A stretch of DNA of 64,000 bases, taken from an uncultured Barnesiella sp. (GTDB lineage: Bacteria > Bacteroidota > Bacteroidia > Bacteroidales > Barnesiellaceae). The notes under the pieces were generated by a model. It was not told where the DNA came from and ran no database searches. It saw only the letters and a program-made list of their open reading frames with translations. Shown here piece after piece: positions 9,975 through 17,752 of this stretch. The DNA lies in contig CALUFO010000007.1 of the NCBI GenBank assembly GCA_944320015.1, positions 62,001 to 126,000 of the forward strand, read 5' to 3'. Made by a program: the position numbers and the translations under genes. Numbering within the stretch: the first letter of the stretch is position 1; each line of letters starts with the position of its first letter.

Positions 9975-11039
9975 CTATTTGTTGATAATCTCCATTTGTT
10001 GGTGAACCGACTCTTCGTGAATGGCCTGCATGATTTCTTTCATGAAATCGGCGCCCATTCCCAGTTCTACGGCTTGGGTCATGCGCTTTTGTAAGATTTC
10101 GTCGTAACGGTTGGTTTGCAATATGGGCATGCTGTGCTCTTTTTTGTATTGTCCTATTTCACGGGATACACGCATGCGTTTGGCCAGCAGTTCGAGCAAT
10201 TGGTTGTCGAGTTGGTCAATTTGGTGGCGCAACTCCGAGAGGTTCTCGGTTGTTTGTGTCGTTTCCCTGATAACCAGCATGTTGAGGATATAATCCAGTG
10301 CGTCGGGAGTAACTTGTTGGTTCTTGTCGCTCCATGCGCTGTCGGGGTCGCAATGCGACTCGACAATCAATCCATCGAATCCCAAATCCATCGCTTGCTG
10401 GCACAACGGGGCTACCAACTCACGCTTGCCGCCGATGTGGCTGGGGTCGCAGAATATGGGGAGCTCGGGATGCCGGCGACGCAATTCGATGGGAATATGC
10501 CATTGCGGCATGTTGCGGTACAACTGCTTGTCATAACTGCTGAATCCCCGGTGTATCACGGCCAGCCTGTGCAGCCCGGCGTTGTAGATACGCTCGACGG
10601 CTCCTATCCAAAGCTCTAGATCGGGGTTCACGGGATTTTTGATTAAAACGGGAATGTCCACGCCTTTCAAGGCATTGGCGATTTCTTGCACGGCAAAGGG
10701 GTTGGCGGTCGTGCGCGCGCCTATCCACAAGATGTCGATGCCATGTTTCAAAGCCTCGAATACATGGCGCTCGGTGGCGACTTCGGTAGCCGTGTACATG
10801 CCGGTTTCTTCTTTTACCCGTTTCAACCATGCGAGGCCTTCGACGCCGATTCCTTCGAACCCTCCCGGTTTGGTGCGGGGTTTCCAGATACCGGCTCGGA
10901 ATATTTTGATGCCGCGTTCGGCCAGAGCTTTCGCCGTGGTCATGACTTGTTCTTCGGTCTCGGCGCTACAAGGGCCGGCTATGATGATGGGGCGTTTAGG
11001 GTCTACTCCGGGAAGTAAGATAGATTGTAAATCTTTCAT
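9975..11039 (-). CDS. Bifunctional DAHP synthase / chorismate mutase
   Basis: 354 residues. The N-terminal part (about 1-250) is a type I-beta 3-deoxy-7-phosphoheptulonate synthase: IIAGPCSAET, RAGIWKPRTKP, IGARTTANP, LIKNPV, VIHRGFSSYD, FCDPSHIGGKRE and VESHCDPD are the usual metal- and substrate-binding segments. The C-terminal part (about 265-354) is an AroQ-type chorismate mutase (LSELRHQIDQLDNQLLELLAKRM...). The fusion joins the first step of the shikimate pathway to the branch step to Phe/Tyr, a known architecture in Bacteroidetes. It sits between the aminotransferase and tyrA with 12-bp gaps, so it is under the upstream Phe/Tyr attenuator. Confidence 0.95.
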   Translation of the reverse strand: MKDLQSILLPGVDPKRPIIIAGPCSAETEEQVMTTAKALAERGIKIFRAGIWKPRTKPGGFEGIGVEGLAWLKRVKEETGMYTATEVATERHVFEALKHGIDILWIGARTTANPFAVQEIANALKGVDIPVLIKNPVNPDLELWIGAVERIYNAGLHRLAVIHRGFSSYDKQLYRNMPQWHIPIELRRRHPELPIFCDPSHIGGKRELVAPLCQQAMDLGFDGLIVESHCDPDSAWSDKNQQVTPDALDYILNMLVIRETTQTTENLSELRHQIDQLDNQLLELLAKRMRVSREIGQYKKEHSMPILQTNRYDEILQKRMTQAVELGMGADFMKEIMQAIHEESVHQQMEIINK

Positions 11040-11051
11040 GACAATATGTTT

Positions 11052-12236
11052 TTATGATTTAAATTTTTCGATACGTTGCAACGCTTCTCTCATTCGCTCT
11101 TCCGAGGCGCAGAGCGAGATGCGTATATAGCGGTTTCCTCGGCTCCCGAAAATAAATCCCGGGGTGACGAAAACATGGGCGTTGTACAATATTTCGTCGG
11201 CGAGCGATTCGGCGTCGTGGGCTTCGTCGGGGATACGCCCCCACACAAATAGACCCACTTGCGACGGGTCGTAGCTGCACCCGAGGGTTTGCATGATTTT
11301 TTCGGCCACATCGCGGCGGGCGCGGTACACCCGGTTTATCTCGTCGTACCACTCTTGTCCGCAGGAAAGCGCCTGTATCGCGGCGGTTTGCAACGGGCGG
11401 AACATGCCGGAGTCGATGTTGCTTTTCACACGCAATATCCATTCGACGAATTGAGGATTGGAAGCCAGCATGCCTATACGCCACCCGGCCATGTTGTGCG
11501 ATTTGCTCAACGAGTTCATCTCTATACAGATGTCTTTGGCCCCGGGAACGGAAAGGATACTGATAGGCTGCTTGTTGAGGATAAAACTGTATGGGTTGTC
11601 ATTGACAATGACGATGTGGTGACGTTTTCCGAAATCGACCAACTTGGTGAATAGTTCCATGGTGGCATTGGCGCCCGTGGGCATATTGGGATAGTTTACC
11701 CACATCAATTTTATCCGGTTGAGCGGTAGTGCTTCCAGTTGTTCGAAATCGGGCTGCCACCCGTTGCTCTCGTTGAGGTCGTAGGTGAAAATCTCAGCTT
11801 CGGCCAATCGGCTCACCGAGCTATATGTGGGGTATCCCGGATTGGGGACCAGAACTCCGTCGCCGGCATTGAGGAAAGCGAGGCTGATGTGGAGGATTCC
11901 TTCTTTCGAGCCGATGAGGGGCTGTATCTCTTTTTGCGGGTCGAGTGCCACGCCATACCATCGTGCATACCAGTCGGCAAAAGCGCGGCGCAACTCGGGT
12001 ATTCCCACATAGGGTTGGTAGCTATGCGCGTCGGGGCGCCGGCTTTCGGCGCACAGCGCTTCGATGGTTTCGGAATGGGGTGGTCTGTCGGGACCGCCTA
12101 TTCCCAAACTGATGATATCCAACCCGCGAGAGTTCAGTTCGGCTATCTCTTTCAGTTTTTTCGAGAAATAATATTCGCTCACGTTGTTGACCCGATTGGC
12201 GGGTTTTATATCAAAGGGGTTTGTCAAATTCTGCAT
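11052..12236 (-). CDS. Class I/II PLP-dependent aminotransferase (aromatic operon)
   Basis: 394-residue fold-type I aminotransferase. The PLP lysine is in SLSKSHNMAGWRIGM at about residue 235; upstream are NPGYPTY near 130, NYPNMPTGA near 180 and the ND of VNDNPYSF near 205. A C-terminal arginine for carboxylate binding is in IRISLC. The position between pheA and DAHP synthase/chorismate mutase suggests that it transaminates phenylpyruvate and 4-hydroxyphenylpyruvate (or prephenate), but the family also contains LL-diaminopimelate aminotransferases and the substrate cannot be read from sequence. Its start overlaps the pheA end by 26 bp, showing tight translational linkage. Confidence 0.88.
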   Translation of the reverse strand: MQNLTNPFDIKPANRVNNVSEYYFSKKLKEIAELNSRGLDIISLGIGGPDRPPHSETIEALCAESRRPDAHSYQPYVGIPELRRAFADWYARWYGVALDPQKEIQPLIGSKEGILHISLAFLNAGDGVLVPNPGYPTYSSVSRLAEAEIFTYDLNESNGWQPDFEQLEALPLNRIKLMWVNYPNMPTGANATMELFTKLVDFGKRHHIVIVNDNPYSFILNKQPISILSVPGAKDICIEMNSLSKSHNMAGWRIGMLASNPQFVEWILRVKSNIDSGMFRPLQTAAIQALSCGQEWYDEINRVYRARRDVAEKIMQTLGCSYDPSQVGLFVWGRIPDEAHDAESLADEILYNAHVFVTPGFIFGSRGNRYIRISLCASEERMREALQRIEKFKS

Positions 12237-13056
12237 ATTCTCCGAGTATTTTGAAATCTTTGGTTAATGGTCTTATAGCTTCGAGCGACTGCTTGTATCG
12301 GGTGAAATTGTCGAATGTGAGGTCGATATAGAACCGATATTCCCATTCTCGCCCGATGATGGGCATCGATTGAATTTTCGATAGGTTTATGTCGTAAAAA
12401 GAGAGAATCGTGAGTACTTTCGACAAACTGCCTTGTGTGTGTGGCAGGCTGAATACGAGCGACGATTTGTTGATGCGCTTGCCGGCGGTGAGAATTTCGC
12501 TGTGAAACGGGTCGGCCAGAATCAAGAAACGGGTGAAATTGCGTTTGTTGGTCTCGATACCTTCGGCCAGAACGTTCATGTGATAAATTTCGGCGGCCAA
12601 TCTCCCGCAAATGGCGGCATGCCCTGTGAGGCGGAGTTGCGATATTTCTTGGGCGCTACCCGCCGTGTCGTCTTTTTCCACAATTTTCATCTTGGGGTGA
12701 GCTTGCAAAAACTCTCCGCATTGCATCAGCGCCATGGGGTGGGAGTTCACTTCGAGAATATCGTCTATCGTCTCTCCCGGCAAGGCGGCCAAAACGTGGG
12801 AAATGCGCAGTTTGTATTCACCGATGATGCTCAATTCGCTTTTGCGCAACAGTTCGTGATTTTGCAGCAAACTGCCGGCAATCGTGTTTTCGATGGCGAT
12901 GATGCCCAGCAGTGAGCGGTCTTCGTTCATGCGGGCGAACATCTCGGGGAAAGTCGAACAGGGTACTGTCTCTATCTCTTCATCGCCAAAATAAGCCCTT
13001 GCGGCGGCTTCGTGGTAACAACCGGCTATGCCTTGTATGGTTACTTTTTTATTCAT
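12211..13056 (-). CDS. pheA: Prephenate dehydratase
   Basis: 281 residues from ATG 13056 (MNKKVTIQGIAG...). It makes phenylpyruvate from prephenate. The N-terminal catalytic PDT domain begins IQGIAGCYHEAAARAYFG, has the IAIENTIAGSLLQNHELL segment near residue 65, and ends with ETNKRNFTRFLILA (the TRF motif) near 180. An ACT regulatory domain follows from about 195 (KSSLVFSLPHTQGSLSKVLTILSFYDINLSKIQSMPI...), so phenylalanine feedback is likely. An in-frame ATG at 13086 lies inside the attenuator hairpin and is unlikely to be used. This is the first structural gene of the operon, 15 nt after the terminator stem. Confidence 0.95.
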   Translation of the reverse strand: MNKKVTIQGIAGCYHEAAARAYFGDEEIETVPCSTFPEMFARMNEDRSLLGIIAIENTIAGSLLQNHELLRKSELSIIGEYKLRISHVLAALPGETIDDILEVNSHPMALMQCGEFLQAHPKMKIVEKDDTAGSAQEISQLRLTGHAAICGRLAAEIYHMNVLAEGIETNKRNFTRFLILADPFHSEILTAGKRINKSSLVFSLPHTQGSLSKVLTILSFYDINLSKIQSMPIIGREWEYRFYIDLTFDNFTRYKQSLEAIRPLTKDFKILGEYAEFDKPL

Positions 13057-13070
13057 AGTTTGCAAGTAAT

Positions 13071-13103
13071 AAAAAATCCCGTCCATTGTATGAACGGGAT
13101 TTT
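13071..13103 (-). terminator. Attenuator terminator hairpin upstream of pheA
   Basis: Minus strand: AAAATCCCGT-TCAT, loop ACA, ATGG-ACGGGATTTT (arms 13090-13103 and 13073-13086) with one mismatch, continuing into a run of six Ts (13071-13076). It ends 15 nt before the pheA ATG. Because it sits between the promoter and the first gene, it must be conditional; its 5' arm is also claimed by the antiterminator at 13093-13158. Confidence 0.88.
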
Positions 13104-13158
13104 ATTATAACGTTTCCTTTGATTTTATTTCACATTGTTTTTTGCATAAAACCCCGTT
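13093..13158 (-). promoter_or_regulatory. Antiterminator pairing in the pheA leader
   Basis: Minus-strand AACGGGGTTTTAT (13158-13146) can pair with ATAAAATCCCGTT (13105-13093) over 13 consecutive positions with one G-U. The second segment includes the 5' arm of the terminator stem, so the two structures exclude each other, as in classic leader-peptide attenuation. Confidence 0.82.
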
Positions 13159-13181
13159 TTTATTTTGGCTCAAAATAAAAA
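13157..13181 (-). promoter_or_regulatory. 1:2 (pause) hairpin in the pheA leader
   Basis: Minus-strand TTTTTATTTTG, loop AGC, CAAAATAAAAA: a perfect 11-bp stem (13171-13181 with 13157-13167). Its 5' arm is made of the last Phe/Tyr codons of the leader peptide and its 3' arm contains the leader stop codon and touches the antiterminator strand, so ribosome position would control it. Confidence 0.7.
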
Positions 13182-13219
13182 TAAAAGTAAAAGTAATATG
13201 CAAAATCAAAATTCTTCAT
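13160..13219 (-). CDS. Phe/Tyr-rich leader peptide of the aromatic operon
   Basis: A 19-codon frame, ATG at 13219 and TAA at 13162-13160, encoding MKNFDFAYYFYFYFYFEPK. It has six Phe and five Tyr in 13 consecutive positions, far from chance composition, directly upstream of a terminator/antiterminator pair and pheA. It fits a sensing peptide: ribosomes short of charged tRNA-Phe or tRNA-Tyr stall in residues 8-16, freeing the antiterminator; ribosomes reaching the stop codon cover the antiterminator strand and allow termination. No strong Shine-Dalgarno is present, which is usual in this phylum. The frame is too short for normal gene callers. The peptide itself probably has no function after translation. 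Confidence 0.88.
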   Translation of the reverse strand: MKNFDFAYYFYFYFYFEPK

Positions 13220-13246
13220 TGTGCGTCAAAAACAAGTTTGATGTTG

Positions 13247-13277
13247 CAAATGTAATGAAATCATTTTTGAATCCAAA
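13247..13277 (-). promoter_or_regulatory. Promoter of the pheA-tyrA operon
   Basis: Minus strand TTTG (13274-13277), 19-bp spacer, TACATTTG (13247-13254): an exact match to both Bacteroidetes promoter elements. Transcription would start about 20 nt before the leader peptide ATG. Confidence 0.85.
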
Positions 13278-13446
13278 CAAAAAGTTATTTATTTTTGAAT
13301 AAAACGAGATTTTTTTATTCTTGGAGGCTGAATCGACTAACCCGACGGCGATTCCCGATTGTCGTTACGGTGTGGCGATGAGTGGATTCCGTGGCGATGA
13401 ATACGAGAAAAATTGGAGGAATGGCGATAACTACGAAAAATTTCAC

Positions 13447-13454
13447 TATCTTTG
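13447..13454 (+). promoter_or_regulatory. -7 element for the gene at 13471
   Basis: TATCTTTG is an exact TAnnTTTG match ending 16 bp before the ATG at 13471. No -33 TTTG is seen at 19-21 bp. The leader would be very short. Confidence 0.5.
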
Positions 13455-13470
13455 AAGGTCAAATAATAGA

Positions 13471-13938
13471 ATGTATATGGAAGACGTGGAATCAACACTT
13501 TTCTCGGCAATGAGCAAGACCTTTTGCATGGCGGTGGAAAAGGCGCGAGCAGAGGAGATGTCACTGACCGATATGTATGTGCAGGTAAAATGTGACGAGC
13601 AACTTTTTTCGGTATTCGACGATACCGAAGCCCTATTGGCGCAGGCCACGATCGAGGGGCTTGAAGAGTGGAGCGGGACAAACGACGATGTAAACTCAAA
13701 AGAGGCTTTGATAGCTTTTCTGAGAAAAGTGTTGGCGCACGAAACTGTCGATAAAGCATTGCATTCATTAGATATAATCCCGCCTTTTTCGGTCGTGTTG
13801 GTCGACAATACGATGGAGCCGATCGCCGATTTGGCGACACTCGACGACGAGAATATCTATCTGCACGACGACTTTTGGGAGAAAATCGACAAAGAACTCG
13901 ACGATTTCTTTGAACAGTTGATGGCCGATACGAAATAG
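13471..13938 (+). CDS. Small acidic cytoplasmic protein, unknown function
   Basis: 155 residues, strongly acidic (many Asp/Glu, especially in the C-terminal 40), no signal peptide or membrane segment. The N-terminal half looks helical (STLFSAMSKTFCMAVEKARAEEMSLTDMY), followed by a VQVKCDEQLFSVFDDTE strand-turn, a helix region, and a C-terminal block DDENIYLHDDFWEKIDKELDDFFEQLM that is amphipathic. I do not recognise a family. It has its own -7 element and stands alone between the divergent pheA leader and tig. ATG codons at 13471 and 13477 are both possible. Codon use resembles its neighbours, so it is probably a real lineage-specific gene. Confidence 0.78.
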   Translation: MYMEDVESTLFSAMSKTFCMAVEKARAEEMSLTDMYVQVKCDEQLFSVFDDTEALLAQATIEGLEEWSGTNDDVNSKEALIAFLRKVLAHETVDKALHSLDIIPPFSVVLVDNTMEPIADLATLDDENIYLHDDFWEKIDKELDDFFEQLMADTK

Positions 13939-14037
13939 CATGTAGGCAACCCTCTTTCCTTGCCTTTCAAGAAGCGCCGGCTTTGTGCGCCGCATCATCT
14001 TTTGGCCATGACGTAGCAAGAAAAAAATTAATAATAA

Positions 14038-14068
14038 TTTGATTATCGAAAGATAAGCACTAATTTTG
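14038..14068 (+). promoter_or_regulatory. Promoter of tig
   Basis: TTTG (14038-14041), 19-bp spacer, TAATTTTG (14061-14068): exact matches to the -33 and -7 elements, 76 bp upstream of the tig start. Confidence 0.82.
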
Positions 14069-14144
14069 CGCTCTCAAAATTTAGTGCGCTTTTTGTGAAA
14101 TCAAGAAGCGAAATGAGTGAGTTTAATTTAATAAAATCATAAGA

Positions 14145-15506
14145 ATGAACGTTTCACATCAAAACACCGACAACCTGAACGCTGTGATTTCGATCGAAAT
14201 TTCGAAAGACGATTATCAGGACAAAGTAAACAAATCTCTTCGCGCTTATGGCCAAAAAGCCAATATTCCCGGTTTCAGAAAAGGGAAAGTGCCTTTCGGC
14301 ATACTCATGAAGATGTTTGGAAAATCGGTTCGAGTAGAAGAGATCAATCGACTGGTTTCGGAATCGCTTTACAATTATATTCGCGACAACAAACTCAATA
14401 TCTTGGGTGAGCCGATGACGGCCGAGGACATGTCGGTCGACTTGGATACGCAAGAGGATTTCACATTCCGTTTCGATGTGGCTTTGGCTCCCGAGTTGAA
14501 TGTAAAAATCGATAAGAAAATAAAAGTTCCTTATTACACGATTACGGTCGACGACGAGATGGTAAAACGCCAGAACGAGTCTTTCCTGTCGCGCTTTGGC
14601 AAACAGATTTCGGTAGACGAATCGACCGACGAGAGAGACCTCATCAAGGGCTCGATGGTAGAAGTGGATAAAAAAGGAGCTCCCGTAGAAGGCGGCATTA
14701 CTGTCGAGAGCACGATTGTTTCGCCCGCTTATTTCAAGGACGATAAGGAGAAAGCCAAATTTGCCGGCGTGAAGAAAGGCGATAAAGTGGTGTTCAATCC
14801 CTCGAAAAGTTGCAACGCCTCGGTTGCCGAGTTGTCTTCCATGTTGAATATCGACAAGGAAAAAGCCGCTACGGTGACATCGAATTTCGAGATGACAGTG
14901 ACCGATATCACACATCTGCAACCCGCCGAGTTGAATCAGGAACTGTTTGACAATGTATTCGGGAAAGACGTGGTGAAAACCGAGGAAGAATATTTCGCCA
15001 AAATGCGTGAGATGATTGCCCGCCAATTACTCCCCGAGAGCGACTATAAATTCTCGATCGACGCCCGGGCCGCCATAGAAAAAGCGGTAGGTGAGTTTGA
15101 GTTGCCCGCCGCCTTCTTGAAACGCTGGCTGCTGGCTACCGACAAAAACCGCAACGCCGAAACTATCGACGCCGACTTTGACAAGATGGTTCCCGAATTG
15201 AAATGGCAGTTGATCAAAGAGCAAATCGTAAAACAGTTTGACATTCATGTCGACGACGCCGATTTGTTGAACTTGGCAAAACGTGTGGCCGCCAGCCAAT
15301 TTGCCCAATATGGTATGACCGGAGTCCCCGACGATGTACTCGAGCGTTATGCCAAAGAGATGCTGTCGAGCAAAGAAAGTCGCTCGCGCTTGATCGACCA
15401 GGCGACAGAACAAAAAATTCAAACAGCCATTAAAGAGTCTGTCACTCTCACCCCCAAAGAGGTGACCATGGAGAAATTCCAAAAGATGTTTGAACCGGCC
15501 AAGTAA
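14145..15506 (+). CDS. tig: Trigger factor
   Basis: 453-residue ribosome-associated chaperone. The N-terminal ribosome-binding domain holds the signature region GFRKGKVPFGIL at about residues 42-53, equivalent to the GFRxGxxP loop that docks on ribosomal protein L23. A central FKBP-like part (about 150-250) and a long helical C-terminal domain (260-440) follow. In the central part the typical FKBP active-site aromatics are not obvious, as in many Bacteroidetes trigger factors, so prolyl isomerase activity is uncertain. It precedes clpP-clpX, the same order as in many bacteria, but has its own promoter and terminator. Confidence 0.93.
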   Translation: MNVSHQNTDNLNAVISIEISKDDYQDKVNKSLRAYGQKANIPGFRKGKVPFGILMKMFGKSVRVEEINRLVSESLYNYIRDNKLNILGEPMTAEDMSVDLDTQEDFTFRFDVALAPELNVKIDKKIKVPYYTITVDDEMVKRQNESFLSRFGKQISVDESTDERDLIKGSMVEVDKKGAPVEGGITVESTIVSPAYFKDDKEKAKFAGVKKGDKVVFNPSKSCNASVAELSSMLNIDKEKAATVTSNFEMTVTDITHLQPAELNQELFDNVFGKDVVKTEEEYFAKMREMIARQLLPESDYKFSIDARAAIEKAVGEFELPAAFLKRWLLATDKNRNAETIDADFDKMVPELKWQLIKEQIVKQFDIHVDDADLLNLAKRVAASQFAQYGMTGVPDDVLERYAKEMLSSKESRSRLIDQATEQKIQTAIKESVTLTPKEVTMEKFQKMFEPAK

Positions 15507-15538
15507 ATCGGGTACACCGATTATAAAAAACATTCAAA

Positions 15539-15570
15539 GGCCTCGGAAACAGTTCGTTCCGGGGCTTTTT
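15539..15570 (+). terminator. Terminator of tig
   Basis: GGCCTCGGAA, 8-nt loop, TTCCGGGGCT followed by TTTTT; the stem has one G-U pair. It ends before the clpP promoter. Confidence 0.85.
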
Positions 15571-15679
15571 GTTCCTCGATACCCTCGGCTCGGAGATACG
15601 TCGAAAGGCTCATGTGGAGGGCGATATATTATTTTTTGTGAAAGATACCCGCAAAAAAAGACGGGACATAGGTATTTTA

Positions 15680-15712
15680 TTTGGGGTATAATTGTTTTTA
15701 TTTATATCTTTG
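15680..15712 (+). promoter_or_regulatory. Promoter of clpP-clpX
   Basis: TTTG (15680-15683), 21-bp spacer, TATCTTTG (15705-15712): exact matches to both elements, 30 bp before the clpP start. Confidence 0.82.
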
Positions 15713-15742
15713 ACTGAAAATAGGGATTAAAAACAACATGTT

Positions 15743-16432
15743 ATGACGAATGATTTTAGAAATTATGCAGTGAAACATTTGGGCATGAACGGGCTTGCCC
15801 TCGACCAATATGCACAGTTTACCAGCAGTTACCTGTCGCCTACCATTATGGAGGAGCGTCAGTTGAATGTGACTCAGATGGACGTGTTCTCACGCTTGAT
15901 GATGGATCGTGTAATCTTTTTGGGAACACCTATCGATGATTATACGTCGAATGTGATAGAAGCGCAGTTGCTCTATCTCGACGCTGCCGATCCGGGAAAA
16001 GACATATCGATTTATTTCAATACCCCGGGAGGGTCGGTTTATGCCGGGTTGGGCATTTACGACACCATGCAGTTCATCAGTTGCGATGTGTCGACTATCT
16101 GCACCGGTATGGCCGCCTCGATGGGAGCCGTGCTGCTGGTGGCCGGCACGAAAGGGAAACGTTTTGCCTTGAAACATTCCCGGGTGATGATTCACCAGCC
16201 GATGGGCGGCGCTCAGGGACAGGCTTCGGATATCGAGATTACCGCCCGGGAGATTCAGAAATTGAAAAAAGAACTCTATACCATTATCGCCGAGCATTCG
16301 GGTAATCCGTATGAACGGGTAGAGCGCGATTCCGACAGGGACTATTGGATGACCGCCGCCGAAGCCAAGGAGTATGGCATGATCGATGAGGTATTGATAA
16401 AATCCAAGAAAAACGATTTGAGCAATGGCTAA
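15743..16432 (+). CDS. clpP: ATP-dependent Clp protease proteolytic subunit
   Basis: 229-residue serine protease subunit that forms the barrel of ClpXP. The catalytic triad can be placed: Ser126 in GMAASMGA, His151 in MIHQPMGG and Asp200 in ERDSDRDYW, with the same His-Asp spacing as E. coli. An N-terminal stretch of about 30 residues precedes the core and probably contains a propeptide. The stop overlaps the clpX start by 8 bp, so the partners are translationally coupled. Intact. Confidence 0.97.
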   Translation: MTNDFRNYAVKHLGMNGLALDQYAQFTSSYLSPTIMEERQLNVTQMDVFSRLMMDRVIFLGTPIDDYTSNVIEAQLLYLDAADPGKDISIYFNTPGGSVYAGLGIYDTMQFISCDVSTICTGMAASMGAVLLVAGTKGKRFALKHSRVMIHQPMGGAQGQASDIEITAREIQKLKKELYTIIAEHSGNPYERVERDSDRDYWMTAAEAKEYGMIDEVLIKSKKNDLSNG

Positions 16433-17651
16433 GGGCGAGAAATGTAGTTTCTGCGGACGGGGCGAGAACGAAGTGCGGCTGTTGATGCCGGGTCGTGACG
16501 GCTGTATCTGCGACGAGTGCGCCGAGCAAGCCTATCTCCTCTCCGAGGAATATTTGCATAAGAAAAGAAGGAAAAACTCCAAGTGGGTTGTGTCTCGCGA
16601 GGACTTGCCCAAACCAGACGAGATAAAGGCGTTTCTCGACCAATATGTCATTGGACAGGACGATGCCAAACGCTATTTGGCCGTCTCGGTCTATAACCAT
16701 TACAAGCGTGTGTTGCAATTGTCCGATAGCGACGATGTGGAGATCGAGAAGTCCAATATCATCATGGTGGGCCCCACCGGAACGGGTAAAACCTTGTTGG
16801 CAAAAACGATAGCCCGCTTGCTGAAAGTGCCTTTCACGATAGTCGACGCCACGGTCTTGACCGAAGCCGGTTATGTGGGCGAGGATATAGAAAGCATTCT
16901 CACCCGGCTGTTGCAGGTGGCCGACTATGATGTCGAAGCCGCCGAGCGTGGTATCGTGTTTATCGACGAGATAGACAAGATAGCCCGCAAAAGCGACAAT
17001 CCCTCGATTACACGCGACGTGAGCGGCGAGGGCGTTCAGCAAGGTCTGTTGAAACTTTTGGAAGGCTCTATCGTGAATGTACCCCCACAAGGCGGCCGCA
17101 AGCACCCGGAGCAGAAAATGATACCGGTCAATACCAAAAATATTCTGTATATTTGTGGAGGCGCGTTCGATGGCATCGAGCGTAAAATCGCCATGCGCTT
17201 GAACACGCATGTCGTGGGATATAACGGAGGCGGTAGCAACAATCGTGTCGATAGGGAGAATCTCTTGCAGTACATCGCCCCGCAGGATTTGAAAGCCTTC
17301 GGGCTGATTCCCGAGATTATAGGGCGGTTGCCCATTCTCACCTATTTGCAACCGTTGGACAAGGTGGCGCTGCGCCGAATATTGGTAGAGCCCAAAAACT
17401 CGATTATCAAGCAATATATCAAACTCTTCGAAATGGACGGAGTGAAACTTACGTTCGACGATGATATGCTTGATTATGTGGTCGACAAGGCTGTCGAGTT
17501 TAAGTTGGGAGCCCGAGGGCTGCGCTCGATTGTCGAGACTATTATGATGGATGCGATGTATGAGACGCCGTCTTCCTCCAAGAAGAAATTGCATATAACA
17601 CGGAACTATGCGGAAAAGAAGTTAGAGAAAACGAATTTGTTGGCCGTATAA
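16425..17651 (+). CDS. clpX: ATP-dependent Clp protease ATPase subunit ClpX
   Basis: 408-residue unfoldase. The N-terminal zinc-binding domain has CSFC (residues 6-9) and CDEC. The AAA+ module has Walker A GPTGTGKT near residue 123 and Walker B IVFIDEID near 182, the sensor region ILYICGGAF, and GARGLRSI (sensor 2) near 365. At the ClpP-docking loop, where E. coli has IGF, this protein reads VGY (HVVGYNGGG), a conservative variant that still offers a hydrophobic tripeptide. It overlaps clpP by 8 bp. Confidence 0.97.
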   Translation: MAKGEKCSFCGRGENEVRLLMPGRDGCICDECAEQAYLLSEEYLHKKRRKNSKWVVSREDLPKPDEIKAFLDQYVIGQDDAKRYLAVSVYNHYKRVLQLSDSDDVEIEKSNIIMVGPTGTGKTLLAKTIARLLKVPFTIVDATVLTEAGYVGEDIESILTRLLQVADYDVEAAERGIVFIDEIDKIARKSDNPSITRDVSGEGVQQGLLKLLEGSIVNVPPQGGRKHPEQKMIPVNTKNILYICGGAFDGIERKIAMRLNTHVVGYNGGGSNNRVDRENLLQYIAPQDLKAFGLIPEIIGRLPILTYLQPLDKVALRRILVEPKNSIIKQYIKLFEMDGVKLTFDDDMLDYVVDKAVEFKLGARGLRSIVETIMMDAMYETPSSSKKKLHITRNYAEKKLEKTNLLAV

Positions 17652-17668
17652 AAAAGAGGAGAAAAAAA

Positions 17669-17701
17669 TTTGGTAAATAGGAAGGGTTATTTATAAATTT
17701 G
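17669..17701 (+). promoter_or_regulatory. Promoter of recQ
   Basis: TTTG (17669-17672), 21-bp spacer, TAAATTTG (17694-17701): exact matches. It lies 51 bp before the ATG at 17753, and it overlaps the first codon of the longer in-frame extension, which argues against that longer start. Confidence 0.8.
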
Positions 17702-17752
17702 TTTGACCGATCGAATATCGGTAAAATAATAAACGAGAAAGAGTATAATCGT

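Noticed and set aside
13057..13086. In-frame ATG upstream of pheA that would add ten residues
   Set aside because: It lies within the attenuator terminator stem; translation from there would disrupt the structure, and the 13056 start matches family length.
13345..13440. Near-repeats of GGCGATGA/GGCGATAA in the gap before the acidic protein gene
   Set aside because: Copies are short, imperfect and irregularly spaced; probably chance.
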